Assembly: GCF_014356525.2 (NCBI RefSeq)
Contig: NC_052508.1
Span: forward strand, 66,532,708 to 66,596,707
Length of the DNA: 64,000 bases
Source: Nilaparvata lugens
Taxonomy: Eukaryota > Arthropoda > Insecta > Hemiptera > Delphacidae
Reading direction: 5' to 3'
Positions 1 to 12,500 of this stretch are shown here, piece after piece (position 1 is the stretch's first letter; the number at the start of each line of letters is the position of its first letter). The position numbers and the translations under genes were made by a program. Below the pieces are notes generated by a model. That model saw nothing but the letters and a program-made list of their open reading frames with translations. It searched no databases and was not told where the DNA came from.

Positions 1-205
1 TATATATGGCCTACTTTATTCAAATTAATAAAAACAATATAAAACTTGTAGTACCCTTTTATTAAAACATTTCAACTTGTTTATTTTCACATTTTAACTT
101 GAAAATGGCCAAAGTAGGTCGAAACTATTCATTAAAATGTTTTAAAGTTTTTAAAATGTTTCAATGAAAGGGTACTAGAAGTTTTATATTGTCTTTATTA
201 ATATA
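1..205. repeat. Foldback repeat at the window edge
   Basis: Positions about 32-78 reappear in inverted orientation at about 160-200, around the motifs TAGTACCC and GGGTACTA, separated by AT-rich sequence. It may continue upstream of the window. No coding sequence is visible. Confidence 0.5.
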
Positions 206-504
206 AATTGAGGTGTTGAACAATTAATTTTTTGGTAAAATAAATTAGACAAACTACCCTTTTCATCATTCAACATAGTAAAGATAGTCTCAAACTAAAA
301 TTAGATGTAACTGTGAATGAAGTTTTGGAAACTAAGATGAATTATGATAACAAATAGGAGAAATATACTTGATTGTAAGAAGAATATATCTGATAATAAA
401 AATGTTTGATTTCATATAAATTAATTCGTAATAATCTAAAGGAAATCAAAAGAGAAAATTTTTTATTATTGAGAAATATGTAAGTGATAGGCCTACTTGA
501 TATA

Positions 505-1010
505 CAGTAGTAGTCTTAAATAAAAACAATATAAAAACTTCAGTATATAACATAAATAGTAGTAAATAGTATATTATACTATTAAATACTAAATAATACT
601 AATACTAAATAGTATTTATATCAATATGAAAACTTTAAAATAGTTTAACGTTTTTAGTAAAACGGTACTGAATTTTTTGTATTATTATATATTAATTGAC
701 CGAGCGAAGTGATGTCTAAGATTCAAGTCGACGGTTTGGCAAAATTTCCAAAAACCTTATACTGTATATACGTCGACACGCAATTACAAAAGGAACATAC
801 CTGTCAAATTTCATGAAAATCTATTACCGCGTTTCGCCGTAAATGCGCAACATATAAACATTTAAACATTTGAACATTCAAAAATTAAGAGAAATTCCAA
901 ACCGTCGACTTGAATCTTAGACCTCACTTCGCTCGGTCAATTAATAAAATATTTTAAAGTTTTTAATAAAATGGCACTAAATTTTTTATATAGTTTTTAT
1001 TTGAATCACG
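505..1010. repeat. Foldback repeat interrupted by a MITE
   Basis: The sequence around 505-690 (AAAACAATATAAAA followed by an AT-rich arm) is matched in inverted, diverged form at about 945-1010. The two halves are split by the inserted TTAA-flanked MITE at 692-944. The same arm motif occurs at position 32. Confidence 0.4.
692..944. mobile_element. MITE with long TIRs flanked by TTAA
   Basis: Terminal inverted repeats of about 48 bp occupy 692-739 and 897-944 and begin TTAATTGACCGAGCGAAG; they differ at about one position. Both ends carry TTAA, which fits a piggyBac-type target duplication, although TTAA could instead be part of the TIR. Related single-ended copies lie at about 7239, 44142 and 44629. 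No ORF. Confidence 0.65.
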
Positions 1011-1056
1011 TAGCCCATATAAGCGAAGTGATTTAGTAGTAGTCTTCTACACTTCC

Positions 1057-1266
1057 ATAGTGAGGTCCACGTTATAATGGCAGTATTTTTTCGCTATCCT
1101 TGTCTATCATTCGACAAAGCCGGTGGTACTATCCTTTTCTAGGTCCACAACGATGACAATTATGTTTTTGACAGAGTAGAAATATAATAAATTAATTAAT
1201 GCAGAGAATCGGCATCGCTATTCTTCTATCTTTATTCACTGCCATTATAACGTGGACCACTCTATA
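1057..1266. mobile_element. MITE, GTCCACGTTATAATGGCAG family
   Basis: The start, TAGTGAGGTCCACGTTATAA, is answered at 1239-1266 by its inverse, CTGCCATTATAACGTGGAC. The roughly 210-bp body is non-coding and contains the shared motif CTATCCTTGTCTATCATTC. This family occurs about ten times in the window. Confidence 0.7.
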
Positions 1267-1925
1267 GTATCCAAGAATCTAATCTATCATCCAAGACTTA
1301 CATTCAAAAAAATTAATTGACTTTGGAGCCAACTTCATGCAGAATTGCGCCATAATTACTCCAACAACTTTATTACCATTCAGCTATAACTGTAAAAGTC
1401 CACCAAGTGTCGTCATCCTTTTCAGAAGTAGGTACTGTAATGTAATTTATGTTAATTCCCTATCAAAGGTTAGTTGATTCAATACATATATCAGAAACAG
1501 TTCTCTTAATTTTTCCCCAAATGATTTTCCAATTTGTTTCCTCGTCAATCAAATGCTGTATAAATCACAATACATTTCTCCAGTAATTCATGCTGTGCCT
1601 GAAAACAAGACACTGAGTTTCCCGTAAGCCAACTCACAGCTTAATGTGGCTTTGTTTCTATGTGAAGAGGTTGACCTCTGACCCCGACCTAGAAAAAATC
1701 TAATAAAATGAAGGTACCCAGCTCAGCAATGAAGTTTGGTTGTTGGTGATACAGCTTTTTGAATTCTCATTGAATTTTAATGAACCTCATAAATACTTCC
1801 TGGTTCAGGTGAAACTTTCCACTGGAGAAAAGGACTTATACAGTTGGTCACAAGTTTCAGTTAGATTAAGAAGTGAGTGGTTTGCTACGGTACTCTGCAC
1901 CCCTCAATTTGTAAGTTCAATTTTT

Positions 1926-2715
1926 TATTTCTAAACAGTATTTAAATTAATTGATTGGCGGCTAAGAGTGTCAACTCGTTAAGACGTTTACTGGCTATGA
2001 TTTCAACAAGTTTTTACAAGTTTATGTGAGGAAATATTTATTTTCTGATAATATGCATTGAATTTTAATGTTTTATGTTTTTTGTTGATGGAAATAAAAA
2101 TTGAATTAAATTGATTTGAGAGCTAAATAAGTGACTAGAAAACAGCATGTATAAACAATTGATTTGAGAGCTGAATAAGTGACTAGAAAACTTTTTTTTT
2201 ATTTCTAAACAGTATTTTAATTAATTGATTGGCGGCTAAGAGTTAAGACGTTAACTCGTTAAAACGTTAACTGGCTATGATTCCAACAAGTTTTTACAAG
2301 TTTATGTGGGGAAATATTTATTTCCTGATAACAGTCATTAGATTGTAATGTTTTTTGTTGGAAATAAAAATTGAATTAAATTGATTTGAGAGCTAAATAA
2401 GTGACTAGAAAACAGCATGTATAAACATAAAATTCTAAACTATGATCGAAGTCTATGTGGGGAAATATTTATTTCCTGATAATATGCATTGTAATGTGAA
2501 TGTTTTATTTATGTATTTTGTTGATGGAAATAAAAATGGAATTGATTTGAGAGCTAAATAAGTGACTAGAAAACAGCATGTATAATCATAAAATTCAAAA
2601 CTATGATTTAAAATGTTCTATTTAAAAGTATAAATATGTAAATAGAATGAAATTTTTTTAAAAAATTGAAGGAGAAATACATAAAATTCAAAACTATGAT
2701 CGAAAATGTTCTATT
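1926..2715. repeat. Degenerate tandem duplication, about 270-bp unit
   Basis: Two motifs alternate. One contains TTGATTGGCGGCTAAGAG (about 1951 and 2224). The other contains TTTGAGAGCTAAATAAGTG (about 2114, 2386 and 2547; variant at 2162). The later copies are truncated. No convincing coding potential. Confidence 0.6.
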
Positions 2716-2844
2716 TGAAAAATATAAATTTGTAAAAAGAATGAGAAAATTTCTAAGTCTGAATGAAAACTAAGATAGTTCACTCCCTGAAAAAAGTAAT
2801 TGTAAACTTCTCCAATAAATATCTTTGTAGAAGTCTTCGATTAT

Positions 2845-2970
2845 GAATGAATATTGATACATTGATACATAGGTTACAATATAATTCTCAACTATGAATG
2901 ATTGGGAAAGGAACAACAGGCTTAAAGCCCAAAACTGTTCCTTTCCCAAATTTAGATAGAAATTGTCCAA
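2845..2970 (-). repeat. LINE/SINE 3'-end repeat, AGCCCAAAACTG family
   Basis: On the minus strand it reads as a short conserved block (GGGAAAGGAACAGTTTTGGG, then AGCCTGTTG) leading into an A/T-rich tail. Related pieces occur at about 6890, 12480, 16650, 21150, 47850, 48670, 50400 and 59190 on both strands. The simple-sequence tails (TAAATAAATA) suggest retroposition; the parent element is not identified. Confidence 0.5.
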
Positions 2971-2984
2971 AAATAGGTTTTATA

Positions 2985-4255
2985 TTAAGGCAGTGCATCA
3001 CGATTTTGTAAACTTTCTACTGGTGACATTTTTGAGAGTACTTCTATGTGGACTCTATCGAGTTGAGCTATATATGATACTAGCCGTCAGGCTCGCTTCG
3101 CTTGCCATATCCGTCTAGCCCCCCGACTGGATCGTCCAAGAATGAGATCAGCAGGCTCTCTTCGCTCGCCTGCTATTTTCATTTGAGCATTTTTATCATA
3201 TGTTAGGACAATCCAGTCGGGGGCCCAGACTAAACGTCTGGCTAAACGTATATGGCGAGCGAAGCGAGCCTGACGGTTAGTAATATGATTTGCCCAGGAT
3301 TGAAGTAGCAGTGCCCAATCAATTTTTCCGCGATAAATGCATTAAATCTTCAACTTGGTGCCAACCTAACAAAGTCAACTCAACTTAATGCCAACCTCAC
3401 AAAATTATTAATTTAGTTGCCAGTTAACAATTGTTTCGAAGAGGTACTCTATCTAGATTATAGTTTTATAGTAACATATGATATGGAAATTTCAATCATA
3501 ATAATTAAGAGATTGGGAGAAGAAGAATATACATGCTAAAAGACGAACTTTAAACCCCTAAAAACAACCCTTAGAGTTAAAATATTGCCAAAAGATTTCT
3601 TAGTGCGCCTCTAAAGAGCCAACTGAACATACCTACCAAATTTGAACGTTTTTGGTCCGGTAGATTTTTAGTTCTGCGAGTGAGTGAGTGAGTGAGTCAG
3701 TCAGTGAGTGAGTGCCATTTCGCTTTTATATATATAGACTCTCAATTTTGAAATATGAGCGTCCAAAGTTGAAATCTTGGGGGAGGTCCATTTCCGAATT
3801 GGTAGTGAATAAATTCATTTTGAGGATACATTCTCCAAGATATTGTTCATCTCATGGCGTATTAAATTTGAATCCTCATTACAATCCTCAATTCTAGCAA
3901 AATTTATTCAATTCAAAAATAGCTCAATTTGAGTGTTTTTTTTAATTACTGTAATATGTTTCTCTAGAATTGATATTCTGAGGAATCAAATATGTTATGA
4001 GATGAACGATTTCTTGGAGACTGTATCCTCAAAATTGCATGAATTTATCTGCTACCGATTCGTAAATGGATCGTAAATGAATATTTTAACCTTAAGCGCT
4101 CAAATGTCATATCTCAAAAAGTAAAAAATAATAAAAAAGTTTTTCTTAAAAATTTGTTTCATTTTGATAACTTTTGATAGTTTACAACTCGAAATACTTT
4201 TAAAAAATGTCACCAGTAAATAGTTTCCAAAAGCGTGGCTCACTGCCTTAATATT
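2985..4255. repeat. Foldback repeat split by a hairpin-rich insertion
   Basis: The left piece (about 2985-3066, AAGGCAGTGCATCACG) and right piece (about 4195-4255, GTGGCTCACTGCCTT) are inverted ends. Internal arms lie at about 3740-3895 and 4000-4130 (AATATGAGCGTCCAAAG and its diverged inverse). The element at 3078-3738 interrupts the left arm. The uninterrupted foldback at 8061-8678 is a relative. Confidence 0.55.
3078..3738. mobile_element. Hairpin-rich non-autonomous element (Helitron-like?), copy 1
   Basis: It begins ACTAGCCGTCAGGCTCGCTT. The inverse of this start closes a GC-rich hairpin at about 3250-3282. The element then runs through a shared body to a GTGAGTGAGTGAG tract and ends at TTTTATATATATAG. 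A second copy is at 42323-43000, with only scattered differences and one extra GC-rich hairpin segment. The Helitron comparison is inference from the asymmetric structure; no coding sequence is present. Confidence 0.55.
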
Positions 4256-4265
4256 CATTCATGTT

Positions 4266-4690
4266 AAATGAAAAAGACTAAGAAATTGTCAAAAAACCAC
4301 AGAATTATTGATACCATAGAGAAACGATAGCGTAAGTAGATATCCCATGGTATAGGGCATTTATGTCGCAACTTTTACTGTTATCCCAAGCCGATAGTTC
4401 ACGTAGTTCTTTCCCATGCAGCTGTGTGATGCTGGTAGTCTCTCAAATTGTGCCGTTCCAACACTCTTACCCCAACAAAACAGTAAAAATTGACAATAAT
4501 CGGCTTGAGATAACAGTAAAAGTTGCGACATAAATTCCCTATACCATGGGATATCTACTTACGCTATTGTTTCTCTATGTTGATACTTAGAAAGACCGGT
4601 CTCGGTTATTACACCATTGTCATTTTTTTCATCAATCAATCACTGTCAATCATTGTCAATTTCTTAGTCTTTTTCATTTAATATGAATAA
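4266..4690. repeat. Nested foldbacks: AGACTAAGAAATTGTC ends around a second palindrome
   Basis: The outer arms (about 4266-4310 and 4640-4690) contain AAAAAGACTAAGAAATTGTC and its inverse. An inner palindrome at about 4317-4582 has arms of about 100 bp around GCCGATAG and ends in ACCATAGAGAAACGATAGCG and its inverse. The outer family recurs at 9831, 15984 and 63741; the inner family at 19737-20905. Confidence 0.6.
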
Positions 4691-6549
4691 TTACCACAAT
4701 ATAAACTTCTCAACTACACAAAAAGTATTCATTCATGATCAAAGTCTTCTACAAAAACATTATTGGAAAAATTTACAATTACAATAAAATATTTCCAATT
4801 GAGTATTCTTCATTGTTACAAATTCCACTGATGACCTCATCAATATAATTTACATTTTTTCAATGATTTGAATACCCCCACCTCAATCGTTGAAATCGTT
4901 TTCCCCCTCCTTTTTTAGGACTTTGAGTACTTTTCTGGAGTTAATGACCTCATTTTCATAGAAGAAGAGGCGGTTTTTCTCACGAAGTTCATTGACCTGT
5001 CACAATACACCGATTTCAGGAAATTGTATGCCATGCTATTGGGAGGCTTCCCCTCACTCGCCCTCTGCAATTTTTGATTTGTCGCAGTACATAAGAGAAG
5101 GTGCTCTTGTTACTTCACCACTTTTTTCGTGACCGGATCTGAAATTATCCGATATTTGGGATTATTCCAGAAATTGTGGAGGAAGCATCTAGAAGTTTGT
5201 GAGTTATTTTCGAATTATTATTACCTACTAATTTAATATTAACTACTCAAGAATTTCAAAGATTAACATTTTATTAGTATTGTTGTATGTAAATATGTTT
5301 GAATTAAATATATTAAATTCAAATTTGAATTAAATTATGCTTGTAAACTACAGCAGTAGAAAGTCAACGTTTTCTTTCTGGTGTTGTGCCTATTGTTGTA
5401 TTGACTCCTCCTCTAAACATGGACTGGTTCCATATTAGGGGGAGTAATTTTCAGGGAATATATTGTAAAATGTAATTTCTGAAAATAAAATGAATTTGAA
5501 TTGAAACAATTCCAGGACGAACTAATAGAGTCCAATTTAAATTGAATTGATCAAAGATTAGACGAGATTTTATCAATGTAAAAGAGATTTTTCTTTCACA
5601 TGAGTAATATGCTTTTTTTAATTTATTACACATTGTCTTGAGTTTCTTCTCTATTCAAATAAAGATAACGTAAGGAATATTATTGTAACTTAAGTTGGTT
5701 ACATTTAACAATAAAATTATGTAGGCTTAGTTCAATAAAATAAAGTAGGTAGGCTACCGATACCTAATATACAATGTGGCTTTGAAGGGTATTATATGGA
5801 AAAAACTGTATTCAATCAATTTTATTAGAAAAACATTTTTACATTGTTGGGTCCTGCTAAACCCGTGGGTTTTTCAGCAGGTGCCAGATCAAAACAAAAT
5901 TATTCACTACGTTAAATTAAAATTAAGTATAAATAAAATAAAATAGCTTATTTGTCGTGAATCAAGAGTAATATACAAGACATGAAATAAAAGGATTACA
6001 ATCATAATTAGAAATTATAAGAAACATAATAATTAGAATAAAAATAAATAGAGTTAATAAATAACATTATTATAAGCATGATAAATAAGGAGTTAATCAA
6101 ATAACTAAAAGGGGTTAAGGAAGGAAAAATGATTTATTTTTTGTTTTGAAATGAAGAAAATTTTTATTCAGCAATTTTAACTACCTATCTGTTAAATACA
6201 GATGTATATTTAACTATCTGTAGTACAATTTTAATATCACAGAAATTCAAACTGAGTACAATCTGTAGTATAGTACTAAAATTGATTGTTCTTAATTCAT
6301 TATAAATTCACTAATTATTATTAATTCATTCTAAATTGTGTTGATCTGCAATGTAATTGATTCAATCATAAGCGCTTAATACAATTATAATGTGTAATAT
6401 ATAAAAAATATTAATTGTTCATCCCTAAAGCTATTCATATTATTTTCTAAATTCAACTGTTCTCTATTACAGACATTTTCAATCGCATTCTTCAACAATA
6501 AGTATTATTGTGAGGCTATAATCAACCACATACATTATTAAATGAAGAG
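4691..6549. other. Non-coding stretch upstream of the elongase gene
   Basis: AT-rich sequence without a supported exon. It would contain the promoter and 5' UTR of the elongase, but I see no reliable core promoter motif. The few ORFs here are short and resemble no family. Confidence 0.5.
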
Positions 6550-9500
6550 ATGACGACTATAATAAAGGAAGCCATTGACGTTTATGATCTTCTCCTCAAC
6601 CAATACAGTGGTAAGTAGCCTACTATTGGAGACAATATCTACTTTATGTCAGTTCATGATACACTATCTAATACAATACCTTATTTTCTAATTCAATTTG
6701 TCTTTAGTGTGCAACTGGAATTATCTCAATGAAATGTATAAATATTTTGTATATTCATTCCTCAATAGAAGCTTCTGTTATATTTGAGTTGGAAAACTGA
6801 CTAGCAAGCACATTATTCATTCATTCATTTATTTTATTCGCAATCACAAATTATAATATATAATATGATTGGGAGAAGACAACATGAATAGCCCAAAACT
6901 GACAAATTTTTACAAATAAAAGTTTCAAAAAAGAATGAGGTTTATATTTAGAATAATAAGAATAATATAAATATTTGATGTATCACTTAACGTGAGAACA
7001 AATAGTTTGTGGAGTAATAGAAAGCACAATTGAAAAAACTAAATTATGAAATATGTTGAATTTCACTTACTAATCTACGGTACATACTGATCATATCGCT
7101 AAGAAGAGAACCGCAGAACGCTAGCAAGCATTGACTTTGTATTGTTCTAGAAAAAATATAAAAATATTACAGAATAATGCAAAATGTTTATTATAAGACT
7201 TTGGGAATAATATTCTCACTGTACGGTCAACTTTCATCATTGACCGAGCGAAGTGAGGTCTAAGATTCAAGTAGACGGTTTTGCATTTCTCTTCTTTTGC
7301 CGCATTTACGGCGAAACGCGCTAATAGATTTCCATGAAATTCGCCAGGTATGTTCCTTTTTAAATTTCGCGTCGACGTTTATACAAGGTTTTTGGAAATT
7401 TTGCATTTCAAGGATAATATAAAAGGAAAAAGGAGCCTCCTTCATACGTCAATATTAGAGTAAAAATCAGATAGAATTATTCATCATACATCAGCTGTCG
7501 AGTGGACTATAAATTGCATGCAATGCCGTATGCAATTCAATATTTCAATGTAACTTAGTGAAAAAACAGCTGTAGTGTGGACTATGACTTGTATGCTGAG
7601 AGGCATGCAATTGATAACTTGTTGAAGTAGCATAGTATTTTCTCCCGACTTTTCTCTGCTTTCAACTCGGTAAGCTTTTTATGATAGTAGCATAGCTGTC
7701 TATATCAAATTATCAGCATTGTCGATACAACAACAAAACAGACATAATTCGTTTATACACCGATATCTCGCTGACACGACAGACGACAGGACAGGAAAGA
7801 ATTCACTCTGATGGACAGTATTAGAGGAGACTGTGGTTTATAACTGCGCGAGGTCTACTGTTCACAGAACTACTAGTAGAGAAAAGATACTGTTAAAGAT
7901 TGAAGATACCATTGCATTATTCGTCTTTGCTTTCACTAATATGTGGTAATCCAGATTTTATTTATTTATTCATTAAATGATACACAAAACACACATGATT
8001 ATAAGACTGGAAATAGTATTCTCACTGTACGGGTAACTTTCATAATTGAGAAAAGATACCGTTCAAGACTGTGCAAAGGCTGAAAATAAGTTTTTCGATT
8101 TGTATATTTTCAAGCTATTAAAATGAAAAAGTTTTCTCAGGAAAACATTCTCTCCGATCATTACTTTTTGAGATATGAGCGCCCAAAGTTTGGATTTTTG
8201 GGACAGAACATTTCAAATTCGGTAAGTGATAAAACCATGAGATTCAGAGAATAAATAAACTCTTCATGGTATTGTTCATTGAGTAAAACAAAAAAAAATC
8301 TGAAAATATAAATTTTTGAGAAAGTTATTCAATTCAATAAAAATTACCAAAAATAACTCGTTTAGTTGAGTTATTTTTGGTAAATTGTATAACTTTCTCA
8401 AAAATTTATATTTTCAATTTTTTTTCTGTTTTATTCAATCAACAATACCATGAAGAATTTATCCTCTGAATCTCATGGATTTATCTCTTACCGAATTTGA
8501 AATGTTCTGTCCCAAAATTTAAACTTTAAGCGCTCATATCTCAAAAAGTAATGATCGGAGAAAAATGTTTTCCTGAGAAAATGTTTCCATTTTGATAGTT
8601 TGATAATAAATACATCGAAAAACTTTGAAAAATATCACCAGTAGAAAGTTTATTTTCAACCTTTGCACAGTCTTAAGATTGGGAATGGAAGACTATGCCT
8701 TTACCCCAACAAGTTTTGTATTAACGTAGCTTACTCTTTCCCTGCTGAAGATGTGACCCAGCGCCCCAAAACACGTCCACAATTGAAAAACTAATTTGAA
8801 ATGACTGTTGTAAAAGTTCGTCATAAATTCTAGTAATCCAGCTTTATTAGAATCTAAATTTGTTTTTCCTACAGTTACGTTGAAAAGTGGCCATTGCTGC
8901 ACTGATTACAGAACGCAAAGAATCACTTTTCCGCTCTAGTGCGGGAAAAATTTTTCTGCACTCCAGATTTGCAACATGGCAACGCAAAATACTTAGTAGG
9001 TTATATGGAGCAACAGTGCAGCAAAATCAAAATGAAGTTGGTAACAGTGACTGGGCTGCTATAGTGAGCAGAGGTGCAACGAAGCACAAAACGCGCAAAT
9101 TATTAATTAGATATTATAACCAAGGACAACGAGGACTTTAGGATTTTAGGATTAAGGTTTTTATTAATAATAAAATTACACAGAAAAACATTTGATGCAT
9201 TTCAGGCAATTTTACCCATGATTACCCACTTTTCATATTCAATGGTAACTGTAGGAAAAACTTAATGTGAAATACGTGCACAAAGTTCCTCTGCTGCACT
9301 CAAGAAACCATTCCGCCCTCGCCTACGGCTCGGGCGTAAACGTTTCTTTCGGTGCAGCAAACTGTCACTTTGCGCACTAGTTGCACAATTAACTATTGAA
9401 AGTTGGTTTGATATGTGAATTTCAGACCCTCGAGTGGAAGGATGGTTTCTCATGGGATCGCCCTTTCCCATGATCATGCTGCTAGTGTTCTACCAGTACT

Positions 9501-12500
9501 TTATTCGCAGTCTGGGTCCCTGGCTGATGAAGGATCGTGAGCCATTCAAGCTCGACAAAGTCATGATACTCTACAACCTCATTCAAATATTAGTGAACGG
9601 CTGGTTTGTCGAGGAGGTCAGTGCATTCGAAATTCATTCAATACACTATTTTAGAAACAACATCTCTCTAGACTCTGATGTAGTTTAGATACCAAAGTAG
9701 ATATTCAAAAAAACACTCTTTCCGTTGAGAAATGAGGAATGCATTTCACGCTCTTCCCAATTCATTCAGTAGCAACATAATAAAATAAAATAGAATAAAT
9801 TCATTCAGTACATAATAAAAAATATAAATTGAATGAAAAAGACTAAGAAGTTGTCAAAAAACCACTGATTCTGCTGCTCTTGTATTTAGTTTTAGTTTAT
9901 CAGAGATTGACAATGGTGTAATAACCGAAACCGGTCTTTCTAATTATCAATAAATCAGTGGTTTTTTGACAACTTCTTAGTCTTTTTCATTCAATATGAA
10001 TAATTACCACAATATCAACTTCTCAACTACACAAAAAGTGAAAAAATATAAATAACACTTGTGAATTTTCCCCACATAGACAAGGCTGTGTGTGGGGAAA
10101 GAGTTCTAATGAAACATAACTAAAAAGAAAATAATAAATATTTACAATTTAACTTAATATAAAAAGTTAATTAAATTCAGTGAAGAAAATATATGTTTGA
10201 ATTGAAGTAGCACAATATAAATTTTACGGTATACTGCTTTAAGATGGCAAAAGATAAAATTTAAAACTTGAAGATTGATACATTATGTGCAATATCTTAG
10301 GTGATGAATAAGAAAAATATAAACATATTATTAAAATCGGTAAGTAGATGAGCTGATCTGCGGCATCCCTGCCGGTTTCAAATAATCACATACTTAATGA
10401 ATATTCTTGGGCCCATTACACATATTCATCAAACGCGGTATACTGTTAACACTGGTATTACAGCCATACCCCTCCAGAGATCCCTTACACAAACAAATTC
10501 CTTCTATATTTCACATGTTCTGTACCATAACTTGACTCGTCACTTCCCACACCACATAGTATTTCAGTACGTCTCAAAATCCTTATTTAAATTGAAATTG
10601 AATTTGGATCGTTTGTAAATTTTAAGGCTAAGGGGTTCTATTTGCTTTATGTGGACGGGTATATTTCTATGTAATGACTATTGAATCTGTTGCGATTGCG
10701 ACTAATTTGGGTTGTAAAATTCCAAATATATTCATATATTGTGTTTTATAGGAATGGATAAAAGGGTTGAATATTTCATTTTTATTACTTCGTATGAAAA
10801 TTAAAAGTGATTTGTTGTCGCACATCAAGGTCATGAAATTCTTGATAGACCAGTTCTGTCGGATAGCGACAGTCTTTAAAGTGGATATTTGAAAAAAACA
10901 CTTAGTTTTTGGAATGCATCTCACTCCTAAGGAGGAGCTTATTTATCAATCTGGGAGAAGCTTCCAGATTGAAAAACACTTAACAGGTTGGAAGTATTTG
11001 GAAAACACTTACTTTTTGGTTGTGACCAAAGCCCTTCATCAACCTGATGAAGCTTCTCCTTAGGAGTGAAGTGCATTCCTCAATTCACTACCAAAAAGTA
11101 AGTGTTTTTCAAACATTCACTTTGAAAAAACAGTGATTTGGAATACAGTGATCGCTGTTGTCAAACTCCTGCAAAGAATATAAAGATAAGCTCACCAAAT
11201 ATTCCTTCAGATTTTTGCCAAATATTTTGATGTCTTCAATTAACTTTAAATTGCCTGGTAAATTGATAGAAAATTGTCTTCCTTTGAATTTTTTTTTCTC
11301 AAATAGATCCAATCTATTTCTCTCAATAATTGTGCCATTGCTTTTCTTAAGTTGTGTAATTCTGAATGATTAAATAAATAACGGGTATTATAGTTGTGAG
11401 TCTGATTTCTTAACTCTAATACATTGGACTGCTTCCTGAAAAACATGATCACATCGAATACATATTGACCATAAATTGTTAAAATCCCAAGTTGAGAGAA
11501 CAGTGATCTTACTGAGTCGCTTCTTCTGAGGTTAGACATTATTCTAATTGCTCACTTCTGTTGTTTAAGAATTTTATCCAAATTTCTTTTACTCGTACTG
11601 CCATAGATGGTTAGTCCATGCTACCAATCATTTTTTTGTGAAAAATGAAAATCGCTCAAACTTTGTGATCCTTTGGTCTTTGATGCGAGAAAAACGAATC
11701 TTGAATCATATTTGCGAAATTCCATACCGTTCGGGAGATATGATCAAATTTCAGCCAAATCTGAGATACTTCTTGTCTCAGTGTGGTTCACGATGGTTAG
11801 TTAGTCCATGCTACCAATCAATTTTTTTTGAAGAATGAAAATCGCTCAAACTTTGTTATCTTATGGTCTTTGATGCGAGAAACATGAATCTGGAATCATA
11901 TTTGCAAAATTCCTTACCGTTCAGGAGATATGACAAAATTTCAGCCAAATCTGAGAAACCTCATAACGTGTGGTTCATGTCACTATAGCCATATATGCAG
12001 TGTCGAAACACTGTTACACGATTTGACCACAGTGTAAGGATCTGTTTCTCCTATAAAATAATACCAAATATATTATTTTCATCCTGATAATAAGCCTATT
12101 ATTACCTGGGAATGTCGTTGATTTTTCCAAATCATTGTTCTTTCCAATGCTGTATATTAATAATCCAATTGGTGTAAGTTTTTGTCTTGTTCAGAGTTTC
12201 AGACACATTTGGCTTCATGGCAGATACAACGTCATCTGTGAGGAAGTGGACTATTCAGATGACCCCATCGCACTTCTGGTCAGTCAAATAGCTATCAAAT
12301 ATTTCTGTACCTAGTTGTAAAAAATGTTATTATCATGAAAACTCCATCCCAACAAATAAGCTATTAATAAAATTCATGTCATTGTTGAACAGACATGCAC
12401 TTTGCAGTTGTCACATATTTTAATGAGTGATAGTAGCTTGGCCTACATTTTGATTTGGACTGTAGTATAAATTTGAGAAGGGACAGTTTTGGACATAAGC

